From: Syntrophaceae bacterium
GTDB taxonomy: Bacteria > Desulfobacterota > Syntrophia > Syntrophales > UBA2185
Length of the DNA: 64,000 nucleotides
NCBI GenBank assembly: GCA_003153775.1
Contig: PMBI01000011.1
Span: 86,303 to 150,302 of the forward strand
Reading direction: 5' to 3'
Shown piece by piece: positions 18,853 through 27,128 of the stretch. Numbering within the stretch: the first letter of the stretch is position 1; each line of letters opens with the position of its first letter. The notes under the pieces were generated by a model. That model did not search any database. It saw only the letters and a program-made list of their open reading frames with translations, and had not been told where the DNA came from. The position numbers were made by a program, and so were the translations under genes.

Positions 18853-19137
18853 ATGACGAAGAAAGAGCTGATCAAAAGGGTTCAGGATAAAGTTGGGGAG
18901 TATCCTCCCAAAGATATAGCCTACGTGGTTCATCTTATTTTTGAAGCAATGAGCGCCGCCCTGAAGAGAGATGAACGGATAGAGATCAGGGGTTTTGGAA
19001 ATTTCACGGTAAGAAACCGGAAGCAGATCCTGGGGAGAAATCCGAAAACTTCTGTTGCGATAAACCTTCCCGCAAGAAAGGTGCCTTTTTTTAAGGTCGG
19101 TAAAGACCTCAATGATATGGTAAATCGACAAAGATAA
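18853..19137 (+). CDS. ihfB: integration host factor/HU-family DNA-bending protein, IHF-beta-like
   Basis: A 94-residue nucleoid protein. The DNA-wrapping beta arm is recognisable as 'GRNPKTSVAINLPARKVPFFK', split here by the tip; the invariant Pro that intercalates DNA and the RNP motif are present. The N-terminal 'MTKKELIKRVQDKV' and 'EIRGFGNFTVR' match IHF-beta. It follows sppA by 11 bases and probably shares the rpsA transcript. It would form a heterodimer with an IhfA not seen here, or act alone as an HU-type homodimer. IHF normally bends sigma-54 promoter regions, which is relevant to the regulator near 58 kb. Confidence 0.85.
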   Translation: MTKKELIKRVQDKVGEYPPKDIAYVVHLIFEAMSAALKRDERIEIRGFGNFTVRNRKQILGRNPKTSVAINLPARKVPFFKVGKDLNDMVNRQR

Positions 19138-19145
19138 ACTGCGGC

Positions 19146-19439
19146 TTATATAAAATCCCAGTCACTGTCCGGTGACGCAAAATCCTTCAGTTGTTCTCTT
19201 CTTTTCTTGTGCTGAAGTTTCTTTAGAGCTTTCGCCTCTATTTGCCTTATTCTTTCGCGGGTTACGCCCATCATCTCACCTACTTCCTCAAGTGTAAAGG
19301 GCCCATAATTGCAGGCAACCCACGTGCAGTTCAAAAAAGTTTCGTTCTTAAGCCGCCATTCGCAGGTCCCATCCTGGCAGGCCTCTGATATTAAGTGCCC
19401 CTTTTTCTTACACCTGTAAGTGTTTATCAATTTGCTCAA
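19146..19439 (-). CDS. orphan sigma-70 region 4-type DNA-binding protein with Cys-rich N-terminus
   Basis: A 97-residue protein. Residues 46-80, from '[20 protein letters not shown]' on, are the -35-recognising helix-turn-helix of sigma-70 region 4, but regions 1 to 3 are missing, so it cannot be a complete sigma factor. The N-terminal half has five Cys (10, 21, 26, 38, 43) and a His at 15, suggesting metal binding or redox sensing. Start is TTG at 19439 with GGGGTG upstream. A near-consensus promoter lies at 19517-19545. It converges on ihfB. It may be a transcription regulator that mimics or competes with region 4, but its role is unknown. Confidence 0.8.
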   Translation of the reverse strand: MSKLINTYRCKKKGHLISEACQDGTCEWRLKNETFLNCTWVACNYGPFTLEEVGEMMGVTRERIRQIEAKALKKLQHKKRREQLKDFASPDSDWDFI

Positions 19440-19516
19440 TCTTACACCCCGAAACGCATTATTGTTTGAGACTGCCTACGAAGCCGCATCTTCAGACGAC
19501 AAGGAAGTTGTATAGT

Positions 19517-19545
19517 AATCTAAGCGCTCGTCATTTATTTGTCAA
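19517..19545 (-). promoter_or_regulatory. sigma-70 promoter for the orphan region-4 gene
   Basis: On the minus strand TTGACA (19545-19540) and TAGATT (19522-19517) are separated by exactly 17 bases. Transcription should start near 19510, about 70 bases before the TTG start codon. It is one of the best housekeeping promoter matches in the window. Confidence 0.6.
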
Positions 19546-19589
19546 TAATAATTGATTAAAAATATGCGGAATTTCGGCGAATTACTGTT

Positions 19590-20897
19590 CTATTCCTCAT
19601 TAAGGCAGCCGGCACGGGTCTTAAGGCGCCTGAGGCGGTAAAGTAATGTATCCCTTTCCAAAGCTGTTCGGGGATTGGGAAGGCTGAGAGCTTGGTTTAT
19701 TATTTGGATGGCTTTCTGAAAATCACGCCGTCTATGCTCAAGATATTTGGCCATCTCTTCCACGGCAAAAAAATTACCGGCATTACAGAGAAGCATTGTT
19801 TCCCATATCTGGATGGCTTCTACCCAGCGACCGTGGCGCTTGTGCATGAGAGAAAGGCTTTTCCTCGCTTCATAGGCTGCATGAGGATCATCTGACTTTG
19901 ATAGTGCTTCGAGGAGACTCCGCGCGCCTGACGAGTCCCCGCGGTCAGCGAGGAGGCGGGATGCTGCCAGAAGGTCAGCATGGTCGTTCCGTACGATATC
20001 GGGTTTGGAGTCCAACAATTCCGCAAGGTGAATGGAAAGGGCCGCCATGGAAACGACGTCAAGGCGGTTGTGTTCAAAGACATCGGCCAAGAGGTGGGGA
20101 TCGTTGTATCTAAGCCAATCGAAGTAGCGCTGAGGAATCTCACTTCCCGGTATATCGCCGTAACGATGAAATCCGATGATGTCTTTCTCCATGGTGGCCA
20201 GACGATTATTTTCCAGCCGATGCCCGAAGAGGCGACGGGCGGGGTGAAGGAGATCAAGATTGGGCATGGCGGTCAGGCCGTCCGGGAGACGGTTAAGGAT
20301 GAAACGAGCCGCTAGAAGACCGACATCGAAGGTCTTGCCGTTGTAGGTTACGAGAAAGCCCTTTTCCTGTGCCACTTCGAGCAGAAAGTGGAGACAGGCC
20401 TTTTCTTCGGAGAAGTCACGGGCAAAAAGCTGCTGCGTACGGAATGTGTCATCTACAAACCAGCCGAGACCGATGAGGAAGGCAAACGTGCCAGTGCCGC
20501 CTGCCAGTCCGGTGGTTTCCGTGTCAAGAAATAAAGCATCTTTGCAGTCAAATGATGCTATATCTGCGTTATTGGCGAGAATGGCCGCGGCCTTCATATC
20601 AAGGGCCGTCATTTCTCTGATACTGCGGCTTCCGTGCTTCGAAGAACCCGCGTAGTGTGCATGGACGATAAGGAATTTTCCAAAGGCGTTGGCAACCTCT
20701 TCGCCTCGAATCACGTCCTGAAGCTGGAGGTGGCTTTTGTACAACCCGGGAGCGGCCTTCTGCGTACCGGCGGGCCGCCGCGACGTGACGGCTTCGATGC
20801 GCCTCCGCAGTTCGCTGATCTCATCAGCCCTTGGGGATTTCTTTTGCTTCGGTGAGTTCTCGCCTGTCAGGCGCTGCAACCGTTTAATTGTGCTCAT
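19590..20897 (-). CDS. mrfB: MrfB/YprB-like RNase H-fold exonuclease with TPR-like tail
   Basis: A 435-residue protein. The exonuclease domain spans about residues 115-300. The first acidic pair is in 'LFLDTETTGLAGG' (D and E of a DEDD-type site), with 'LVTYNGKTFDVGLLAARF' following. A helical-repeat tail runs from about residue 310 to 425. This matches Bacillus subtilis YprB (MrfB), the nuclease partner of the MrfA helicase in repair of mitomycin C damage. It overlaps the end of the helicase gene by four bases, preserving the operon order. The first 100 residues are low in conservation. Functional transfer from Bacillus is inference. Confidence 0.85.
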   Translation of the reverse strand: MSTIKRLQRLTGENSPKQKKSPRADEISELRRRIEAVTSRRPAGTQKAAPGLYKSHLQLQDVIRGEEVANAFGKFLIVHAHYAGSSKHGSRSIREMTALDMKAAAILANNADIASFDCKDALFLDTETTGLAGGTGTFAFLIGLGWFVDDTFRTQQLFARDFSEEKACLHFLLEVAQEKGFLVTYNGKTFDVGLLAARFILNRLPDGLTAMPNLDLLHPARRLFGHRLENNRLATMEKDIIGFHRYGDIPGSEIPQRYFDWLRYNDPHLLADVFEHNRLDVVSMAALSIHLAELLDSKPDIVRNDHADLLAASRLLADRGDSSGARSLLEALSKSDDPHAAYEARKSLSLMHKRHGRWVEAIQIWETMLLCNAGNFFAVEEMAKYLEHRRRDFQKAIQIINQALSLPNPRTALERDTLLYRLRRLKTRAGCLNEE

Positions 20898-23266
20898 GTC
20901 TTCTCGATAATCAAATCAAGTATGGCAAGGACCGTTTCCTTGGCAGTAGGACCTACCTCGAGTGTAGGTCCCACGCAACTTGGGCAGCCGTGTCTGCAAG
21001 GGCAGCTCCGAATGAGACTCAGTGCTGAGGCCAGGAGGTGGTCATGTTCTTGATAGAGGAGGTCCGAAAAACCGATCCCTCCCGGGTAGGCATCAAAGAT
21101 AAACACAGTTGGGTCAAAGGCGTCCGCCATCACACCGGTTGCATCCGTGGCGGTCTGAGACGATGTTGTGATGTAACGCGACCCAGCGCCGTGGCGGACA
21201 AACCATTCACCGCTCTTATCGCCGATGCATCTGTCAATATCGTGCGCGTCGGACATGAGGAGCATCGATGCAAGGTGGTGAAGGCTGTAAGCGAGGCCGG
21301 CAAGTCCGTCAATGATTTCCGACTGAGTATAGGAGAGATCGTTCAGCATGTCCCTGGGTATGGTGAACCAGTAACTCGTGGTGTGCATATCTTTTTCCGG
21401 GAGCGTAACATCGCCGTAACCGAGATTCTCGGAAGTATAAAATTTAATCTTCTTATATCCCACAACCTTTCGCACCACCTGCACCTCACCATGTTCAACG
21501 ATGATCTTTTGCCGGAACTTCTGCGCGAAGCTGTCGATAACCCGGACATTTGTATATGTCATGGCATCGGTGTAATAATCCACATCGACCTTGTGGACGA
21601 ACGCCGTCTTGCGTTCGAGGTCGAGCTTGTCCACATAGAACTGCTGGGATTCCATCATGTAGATGGCGTCATCATGAACCATGGAAAAGGCGCTGTCCCA
21701 GTCTATCTCGGCGATTACCTTGTGCGCCCCTGCCTCCGTGGCGTCCACGACCACGACATTTTCAGGATTGATGCTCCGGAGGCTGACTTCATCGGCGGGA
21801 TAGCTCTCTGCTGTCCAGTGCCAGCGGTCATCGACCTTGTGCAGGACGCCTTTCTCTTCAAGATAGTTAAGGAGCTCCTCGAGATTTTCGCCCCCGAAGC
21901 GTTCTCCTTTTTCGAAGGGAAGTTCAAAGGCGGCGCTCTTCAGGTGGTGAAGGAGTATGAGGAGATTTTCGGGATTGACCCGGCAGTGCTCGGGTGACCG
22001 GGAAAAGAAGTAATCCGGATTCTCCACGATGAACTGATCCATCGGGTTACTCCGGGCAATGAGTATAGCGAGGCTGTGCCCCATCCGCCTTCCGGCACGG
22101 CCGGCCTGCTGCCATGTGCTCGCGATAGAGCCAGGGTATCCGACCATGATGCACGATTCCAGGTCGCCGATGTCAATTCCGAGCTCGAGGGCGTTAGTGC
22201 AGACCACGCCCATTACCTCCCGGTCACGGAGTCCCTGTTCTATTTCCCTCCGTAGATTGGGCAGATAACCGCCGCGGTAGCCCGTAACAAAATGTGTATC
22301 GAGGGCCTTACCTTTGGCAAATTGATCCTTGAGATACTTTGTGAGTATCTCCACAGTGAGGCGGCTTGTGGTAAATACGATGGTCTGGATTTCATTTTGG
22401 ATAAGTTCTATCGCCAGCTTTCTCGCCGGTGTCATGGCAGATTGACGGATTCCCAGTTCACGGTTGACGATGGGCGGGTTGTACATGATGAACGTCTTGG
22501 AAGCCATCGGAGCGCCGCTCCTGTCGATCAGTTCCACGGGCCGCTCCAGCAGACGCTCAGCATGCTCCTTCGGGTTTGCAACAGTTGCCGAGCAGCAGAT
22601 GAAGACAGGGTCCTGGCCGTAGAAACGGCAAATCCTGACGAGGCGCCTGATAACGTTTGTAAAATGCGAGCCGAACACTCCCCTGTAGACGTGAAGCTCG
22701 TCGATGACTATGTATTTAAGATTAGCAAAAAGTTTCTGCCACTTCGTATGGTGCGGGAGTATTCCGGCATGGAGCATGTCCGGGTTAGTGACTACGACAT
22801 GTCCCTGCTTGCGGATGGCCTGGCGGGCGTCGTCCGGCGTATCGCCGTCATACGTATATGTCTTTATGTCCGCCCGCAGGGCGGTGATCAGACTGTGCAC
22901 CTCTTGCATCTGGTCCTGGGCGAGGGCCTTGGTGGGAAAGATGTAGATGGCGCGTGTTTCCGGCTCTTCAATAATTTTGTGGAGTACGGGAATGTTATAA
23001 CAAAGGGTCTTCCCGCTCGCTGTGGGTGTGATGATCACCACATCACGGCCTCTTCCTATGAGATGCACGGCCTCGGCCTGATGGCTGTAGAGCTGATATA
23101 TCCCTCTTGCCTTGAGGACGGATTGAATGCTCGGGTGAACCCAATCGGGAAAGGGGGAGAATTTGCCCTGAAAAGCGGGCAGCTTCTTCATCGCCCGGAC
23201 GTTTTCCATGAAGCTCCGGTCGTTTTCCTTCCGGGAAAGCAGTTCTTTTATGGTCAAGGTGGGCAT
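20894..23266 (-). CDS. mrfA: MrfA/YprA-like DEAD-type helicase with DUF1998 zinc domain
   Basis: A 790-residue superfamily 2 helicase. The Walker A motif is 'TPTASGKTLCYN', motif II is DELH in 'VIDELHVYRGVFG', and the second RecA lobe carries 'QAGRAGRRMG' (motif VI). The C-terminal DUF1998 domain has the four-Cys cluster 'CPCRHGCPSCVG'. This is the YprA/MrfA (Hrq1-related) type, a 3'-5' helicase that with MrfB repairs mitomycin C lesions independently of UvrABC in Bacillus subtilis. The four-base overlap with mrfB supports one functional unit. The divergent neighbour tag encodes another alkylation-damage enzyme. Confidence 0.9.
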   Translation of the reverse strand: MPTLTIKELLSRKENDRSFMENVRAMKKLPAFQGKFSPFPDWVHPSIQSVLKARGIYQLYSHQAEAVHLIGRGRDVVIITPTASGKTLCYNIPVLHKIIEEPETRAIYIFPTKALAQDQMQEVHSLITALRADIKTYTYDGDTPDDARQAIRKQGHVVVTNPDMLHAGILPHHTKWQKLFANLKYIVIDELHVYRGVFGSHFTNVIRRLVRICRFYGQDPVFICCSATVANPKEHAERLLERPVELIDRSGAPMASKTFIMYNPPIVNRELGIRQSAMTPARKLAIELIQNEIQTIVFTTSRLTVEILTKYLKDQFAKGKALDTHFVTGYRGGYLPNLRREIEQGLRDREVMGVVCTNALELGIDIGDLESCIMVGYPGSIASTWQQAGRAGRRMGHSLAILIARSNPMDQFIVENPDYFFSRSPEHCRVNPENLLILLHHLKSAAFELPFEKGERFGGENLEELLNYLEEKGVLHKVDDRWHWTAESYPADEVSLRSINPENVVVVDATEAGAHKVIAEIDWDSAFSMVHDDAIYMMESQQFYVDKLDLERKTAFVHKVDVDYYTDAMTYTNVRVIDSFAQKFRQKIIVEHGEVQVVRKVVGYKKIKFYTSENLGYGDVTLPEKDMHTTSYWFTIPRDMLNDLSYTQSEIIDGLAGLAYSLHHLASMLLMSDAHDIDRCIGDKSGEWFVRHGAGSRYITTSSQTATDATGVMADAFDPTVFIFDAYPGGIGFSDLLYQEHDHLLASALSLIRSCPCRHGCPSCVGPTLEVGPTAKETVLAILDLIIEKT

Positions 23267-23589
23267 AGAAGCTCCGTATTATTTCGCGCCCGTTGGTTTG
23301 CTGGAAGTAGATTCCGAGAGATAGATAATATAATAATTCACGATGCCGCCGGAATTTCTATCGATGGGGGAAATCCTGTTATTTGTCTTTCAGATCCGTC
23401 ATCTATTTACCCCCTTTCTCATTCTTCCACAACATATTTTTATAGATGTGAAATCCAGGTTGGCTTCGCGCGAGATTTGTGTTTAATAATATATTGACTG
23501 TTGAGAAGCAGACAAACCATTCTTAACAGTGAAGGGCAAGTTCGGTTCAGACGCCGTAAGAATGGGATTCCTGGTCAGTAGCATGGGGG
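23267..23589. other. divergent intergenic region mrfA/tag
   Basis: No gene is supported in this 323-base gap. The right part contains an 11-base-pair inverted repeat listed separately (23497-23530). No LexA-like CTGT-N8-ACAG operator was found, although a damage-responsive promoter might be expected here. Confidence 0.4.
23497..23530. repeat. inverted repeat upstream of tag
   Basis: ACTGTTGAGAA (23497-23507) pairs with TTCTTAACAGT (23520-23530), one pair being G-U, around a 12-base loop. There is no T tract, so it is more likely an operator or RNA leader structure than a terminator. It lies about 60 bases before the tag start. Confidence 0.5.
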
Positions 23590-24168
23590 ATGCTTTTGAA
23601 AATTCGCCGTTGTGGGTGGGCTAATAACGTTGCACTGATAGAGTATCACGACCTTGAATGGGGAGTGCCGATCCACGACGATCGAACCCTGTTCGAATTT
23701 CTCATTCTCGAGGGTATGCAGGCAGGCCTGAGCTGGGAGACTGTCCTAAAGAAGCGGGCAAGCTACCGCACTGCATTTGATAACTTTGACCCCGCAGCCA
23801 TAGCAGCTTACAGGCAAATTAAGATCAGGCAACTGCTTGCGAATGATAATATCATCCGAAATAGGTTGAAGATTGAGGCTGCCGTCGGCAATGCGAAATC
23901 GTTTCTTGTCCTGCAACAAGAGTTCGGCACGTTCGACGAATATGTCTGGAGATTCGTTCATGGCCGGCCGAAGCAGAATAAATATCGATCGGGGGATGAT
24001 ATTCCGGCGCAAACAACAGAATCAAATGATCTGAGTAATGACCTGCGGCGATACGGGTTTAAGTTTGCGGGTCCGACAATCTGCTATGCTTTCATGCAGG
24101 CAGTGGGGATGGTCAATGATCATCTCGTGGATTGTTTCCGTCATAAACAGGTCGGTTCATTGGCTTGA
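23590..24168 (+). CDS. tag: DNA-3-methyladenine glycosylase I
   Basis: It excises 3-methyladenine from alkylated DNA, starting base excision repair. The 192-residue protein shows 'CGWAN...YHDLEWGVP' with the Cys and His zinc ligands near the N-terminus, 'EGMQAGLSWETVLKKRASYR', which is the family signature, and the second zinc pair in 'NDHLVDCFRH'. All four zinc ligands known for the E. coli enzyme therefore appear present. It is divergent from mrfAB and converges on hcp with a strong shared terminator hairpin between them. Confidence 0.93.
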   Translation: MLLKIRRCGWANNVALIEYHDLEWGVPIHDDRTLFEFLILEGMQAGLSWETVLKKRASYRTAFDNFDPAAIAAYRQIKIRQLLANDNIIRNRLKIEAAVGNAKSFLVLQQEFGTFDEYVWRFVHGRPKQNKYRSGDDIPAQTTESNDLSNDLRRYGFKFAGPTICYAFMQAVGMVNDHLVDCFRHKQVGSLA

Positions 24169-24205
24169 CTACACGGGCCGACGGAGATCGCCAGGAATTG
24201 TAAAG

Positions 24206-24240
24206 TTGAGACGGGACAGGCGAGATGTCTGTCCCGTCGG
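24206..24240. terminator. hairpin between convergent tag and hcp
   Basis: GACGGGACAG (24210-24219) and CTGTCCCGTC (24229-24238) form a perfect 10-base-pair stem around a 9-base loop. It lies midway between two converging genes and so probably ends transcripts from both sides, although T tracts are short. Confidence 0.6.
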
Positions 24241-24253
24241 GCAGGTTTATATC

Positions 24254-25882
24254 TTAACCGAGGATGGCCTTCAAATCCGCCTCCGGCGTTGTGATAGGCT
24301 TGATCTCGAATCTCTTGACGAGAAAATCGAGGACATTGGGCGAGGTAAACGCCGGAAGAGACGGACCCAGACGAATATTCTTTATGCCGAGGGCGAGCAG
24401 TGTAAGGAGAATTGCGACCGCTTTCTGCTCGTACCATGAGAGTACCATAGAAAGAGGAAGCTCATTTACACCGACACCAAAGGCCTTGGAAAGCGCCAAG
24501 GCGACCTGAATCGCTGAGTAGGCGTCGTTGCACTGTCCGACATCGAGCAATCTCGGAATCCCTCCAATGTCTCCCATGTCTTTATCAAAAAAGCGGAACT
24601 TGCCGCAGGCGAGCGTAAGGACTACGCAGTCCTTCGGAATCAGCTCGACGAATTTGGTGTAGTAGTTGCGGCCGGGTTTTGCACCGTCGCAGCCGGCAAC
24701 AAGGAAGAAATGGCGAATACTCTTATTCTTGACGGCTTCAATGATCTTATCGGCAACGCTCAGTATGGCATTCCTGCCAAAGCCCACGGTGACGGATGCT
24801 TTTTCCATATCTGCAGTGAAGCCGGGCAGCGCCAGCGCCCTCTTGATCACCGTTGTGAAATCACGGTTTGTAATATGGTTGACGCCGGGCCAACCTACCT
24901 GGCCGGAAGTAAAGATATTCGACAAATATGATGACTGCGGTTTCTGGATGCAGTTTGTCGTCATAAGAATAGCCCCGGGAAAGTCACCGAACTCCTTTGC
25001 CTGATTCTGCCAGGCCGTGCCGTAGTGACCGTAGAAACGTTCATACTTCTTCAGGCCGGGATAGCCGTGGGAAGGCAGCATCTCTCCATGGGTGTACACA
25101 TAGATGCCTTTTCCCGCCGTCTGCTTCAGGAGTTCTTCCAAGTCTTTAAGGTCATGCCCCGAGACAAGGATCGCCTTGCCCTTCTTTACGCCAAGGGGAA
25201 CCTTGGTAGGTACGGGGTGGCCGTAGGCGCCCGTATGTGCGGCATCAAGGAGTTCCATCGCCCTGAGATTCATTTCGCCGCACTTGAGAACCAGATTGAT
25301 CCCTTCGTCGAGCGTCATATTCTCATTGGCAAGCTCGGTCAGGCCTTCCTGAAGAAACGCATATAACGCAACATCCTCCTTGCCGAGAATCGCAGCGTGG
25401 TCTGCATAGGCCGCAATTCCGCGCATGCCGAAGAGGGCTATGTGCTTGAGGGAGAGGACATCATCGCTCACGGCGGGATAGGATTTCAATCCTGTTTTCT
25501 CGCCCTGGGCGACCAGTTCATCGGAGGTGGGAGCCGGTTTGAAGCGGACGGAATCGTGTGCAAAACGGACGTTGCCGCCGGCTCCTTTGACCTTGATAAT
25601 CAAGGCGTCTCTGTACTGAACACATTGCCGGAGCATGGTTGTAAATCTTTCTGGGTCAAAGTTGACATTGGTTAGCGTGGCAAAAAAAGAGCCGCAGATA
25701 AACAGGTCAATGTCGCGGTCAACAACACCAACCTTCCTCCCTTCGACGGTAACAAGAGAGAGCCCTGTCAGGGCATATGTCAGCAGGTCCTGTAATGCGG
25801 CAACGTCTGCCTGCTTGCCGCAGACGCCGGCCTTGGTACATGCCTCACCTTTTGCGGTTTGTTCACATTGGTAGCAAAACAT
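24254..25882 (-). CDS. hcp: hybrid cluster protein (hydroxylamine reductase)
   Basis: A 542-residue iron-sulfur protein that reduces hydroxylamine and, in vivo, protects against nitrosative stress (NO reduction). The N-terminal cubane ligands are C3, C6, C15 and C21 in 'MFCYQCEQTAKGEAC', the Desulfovibrio-type class I spacing (4Fe-4S) rather than the enterobacterial 2Fe-2S form. Hybrid-cluster residues lie in 'VSGHDLKDLEELL', 'MTTNCIQKP' and 'VAGCDGAKPGRNYY'. A good AAGGAG ribosome site precedes the ATG. A perfect 7-4-7 palindrome of the FNR/HcpR kind sits about 90 bases upstream. Confidence 0.95.
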   Translation of the reverse strand: MFCYQCEQTAKGEACTKAGVCGKQADVAALQDLLTYALTGLSLVTVEGRKVGVVDRDIDLFICGSFFATLTNVNFDPERFTTMLRQCVQYRDALIIKVKGAGGNVRFAHDSVRFKPAPTSDELVAQGEKTGLKSYPAVSDDVLSLKHIALFGMRGIAAYADHAAILGKEDVALYAFLQEGLTELANENMTLDEGINLVLKCGEMNLRAMELLDAAHTGAYGHPVPTKVPLGVKKGKAILVSGHDLKDLEELLKQTAGKGIYVYTHGEMLPSHGYPGLKKYERFYGHYGTAWQNQAKEFGDFPGAILMTTNCIQKPQSSYLSNIFTSGQVGWPGVNHITNRDFTTVIKRALALPGFTADMEKASVTVGFGRNAILSVADKIIEAVKNKSIRHFFLVAGCDGAKPGRNYYTKFVELIPKDCVVLTLACGKFRFFDKDMGDIGGIPRLLDVGQCNDAYSAIQVALALSKAFGVGVNELPLSMVLSWYEQKAVAILLTLLALGIKNIRLGPSLPAFTSPNVLDFLVKRFEIKPITTPEADLKAILG

Positions 25883-25966
25883 AACTGGTCTCCTTCAAAT
25901 CATTTTTGTCCGGTTCAGAGAGATAACCGATATAGTACGAAGCTTGGCACAATAATTTGTGACGGT

Positions 25967-25984
25967 CATTGACTTATGTCAATG
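25967..25984 (-). promoter_or_regulatory. FNR/CRP-superfamily palindrome upstream of hcp (candidate HcpR site)
   Basis: CATTGAC-TTAT-GTCAATG is a perfect palindrome with a 4-base centre. The half-site TTGAC resembles the FNR-family half-site TTGAT, and HcpR/DNR-type regulators of this family control hcp genes in Deltaproteobacteria. A candidate -10 (TACTAT on the minus strand, 25931-25936) lies about 40 bases downstream of the centre. The regulator gene is not in the window. The exact regulator is inferred. Confidence 0.6.
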
Positions 25985-26039
25985 GACCTTGATATTCGCT
26001 GCTCGAAAATATTTCTTTCGCACAGACCGAGCGCAGGTG

Positions 26040-26324
26040 CTATTTGAAAAGATCATCGAGTTTCTTTCTGGTAAAGTCCTTATCGTCTTTTGCCGTTCCT
26101 TCGGATGCGTTATCTTTGAATTTGAAGTAATCGCAGAAGTTGGCTCGCTCCTTATCAATGACCCTCTCCGCCTGAGACTCACGGCATTGATTGTAATACT
26201 TCGGATCGTAGTGGCGGCAGTTGCGGCAGCAGCGAAGGTCCGCCTGGCACATAGGGCATGTGTCTTTCCGTCCTACTGTTTTGGGAACATCAATTTCCTT
26301 CTTGCATTTGTGACACAGCATCAT
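26040..26324 (-). CDS. small zinc-ribbon protein of unknown function
   Basis: About 94 residues with repeated Cys pairs: 'CHKC', 'CPMC', 'CCRNC' and later single Cys residues in 'YNQCRES' and 'ANFCDYF'. The first pairs suggest a zinc ribbon; the second block, 'CRNCRHYDP', recurs in uncharacterised small bacterial proteins. No catalytic domain is seen. ATGs at 26324 and 26321 are both possible and no clear ribosome site was found. It lies upstream of hcp in the same direction, separated by the palindrome, so co-regulation is possible but not shown. Confidence 0.6.
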   Translation of the reverse strand: MMLCHKCKKEIDVPKTVGRKDTCPMCQADLRCCRNCRHYDPKYYNQCRESQAERVIDKERANFCDYFKFKDNASEGTAKDDKDFTRKKLDDLFK

Positions 26325-26712
26325 AAACAAGGTGATGTTCTAATGGCTATCTTCTGTTGTAAATCTGCGCAAAGGCGAAATTCGCCGTCGATCCTGCAAG
26401 TCACTGTTTCTAAGTTTAGATTAAGTGTACAACGGATTCAATAACTTTTTGCGGTGCAGTAGATTGTGAGAGAAGACGGATCTGATGGAGAGGGCTTCTT
26501 CCGGGACGGGTGCAGAAACCGCGCTGTGGTGTTTCCGATAATGACTAAAGAAAAATTCTTATTGATAATGAGGGGCTTTAGTGGTAATAGACGGCTCCGG
26601 TGGCGTCATGAACGGTTTCATGACCCCGCTGACATCCTCAGTCTATAAAGATCAGGATGAAAGAAGGCTTTTCTATCCCGGTTGACGAAATGGAATTAAG
26701 GACGGAAACCGC
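26325..26712. other. non-coding region before tRNA-Gln
   Basis: No gene is supported in these 388 bases. A perfect 8-base inverted repeat GTCATGAA-CGGT-TTCATGAC occupies 26605-26624, of the size of a dimeric repressor site, but the only gene nearby downstream is the tRNA. TTGACG at 26682-26687 may be part of the tRNA promoter; no convincing -10 follows. Confidence 0.4.
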
Positions 26713-26786
26713 TGGGGGATCGTTCAATGGTAGGACAACGGACTCTGACTCCGTATATCCAGGTTCGAATCCTGGTCTCCCAGCCA
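26713..26786 (+). tRNA. tRNA-Gln (anticodon CUG)
   Basis: A 74-nucleotide cloverleaf with encoded CCA. The acceptor arm pairs TGGGGGA with TCTCCCA (one G-U), the anticodon arm is ACGGA-CTCTGAC-TCCGT with anticodon CTG, and the T arm is CCAGG-TTCGAAT-CCTGG. The U1-A72 pair, discriminator G73 and U35/G36 are the identity elements used by bacterial GlnRS. It lies about 1.5 kb from glnS, which would charge it directly. Confidence 0.96.
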
Positions 26787-27128
26787 AATGAACCGGACAA
26801 TTAGCTGCCTCACCCCGTTACTGATATCCGAGAAGAACTCAATTCGCCCAATTCTCTGACTCATCGAGCTTTTTTGCACTTCTCCCTCATTCTTTGCGCT
26901 GCAGGTATGAAACAGCTGTGACATGCTATTTCATGTCTCGTAAAATGTGCCGTCTTCAATACGTAGTCGCATGCGTATATGTCGTGTCAGATTGGACTTT
27001 ATATCTCCAAGTTATAATTATGATTATTTTATTGATGCGAAGATTCAAATCGGATATATACCATCCGTAGTTTGCAATCCGAGCCCGATTTGATAGCAAC
27101 CAGAAGAGGATAGGGAGGTCCATTGTCG
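26787..27128. other. non-coding region after tRNA-Gln
   Basis: Nothing convincing is coded in these 342 bases. A small inverted repeat GACATG/CATGTC lies at 26920-26937. The frame on the minus strand across the tRNA is an antisense artefact. Confidence 0.4.

Noticed and set aside
22292-23497. Long plus-strand frame of about 400 codons opposite mrfA
   Set aside because: It mirrors a well-supported helicase gene, has no recognisable domain, and arises from the high-GC codon pattern on the other strand. The same holds for 21038-21997, 401-1204 and 60382-61158.
26724-26924. Minus-strand frame ending in 'LGDQDSNLD' and similar residues
   Set aside because: It is the antisense translation of tRNA-Gln, a well-known false protein in databases; no independent coding signal.
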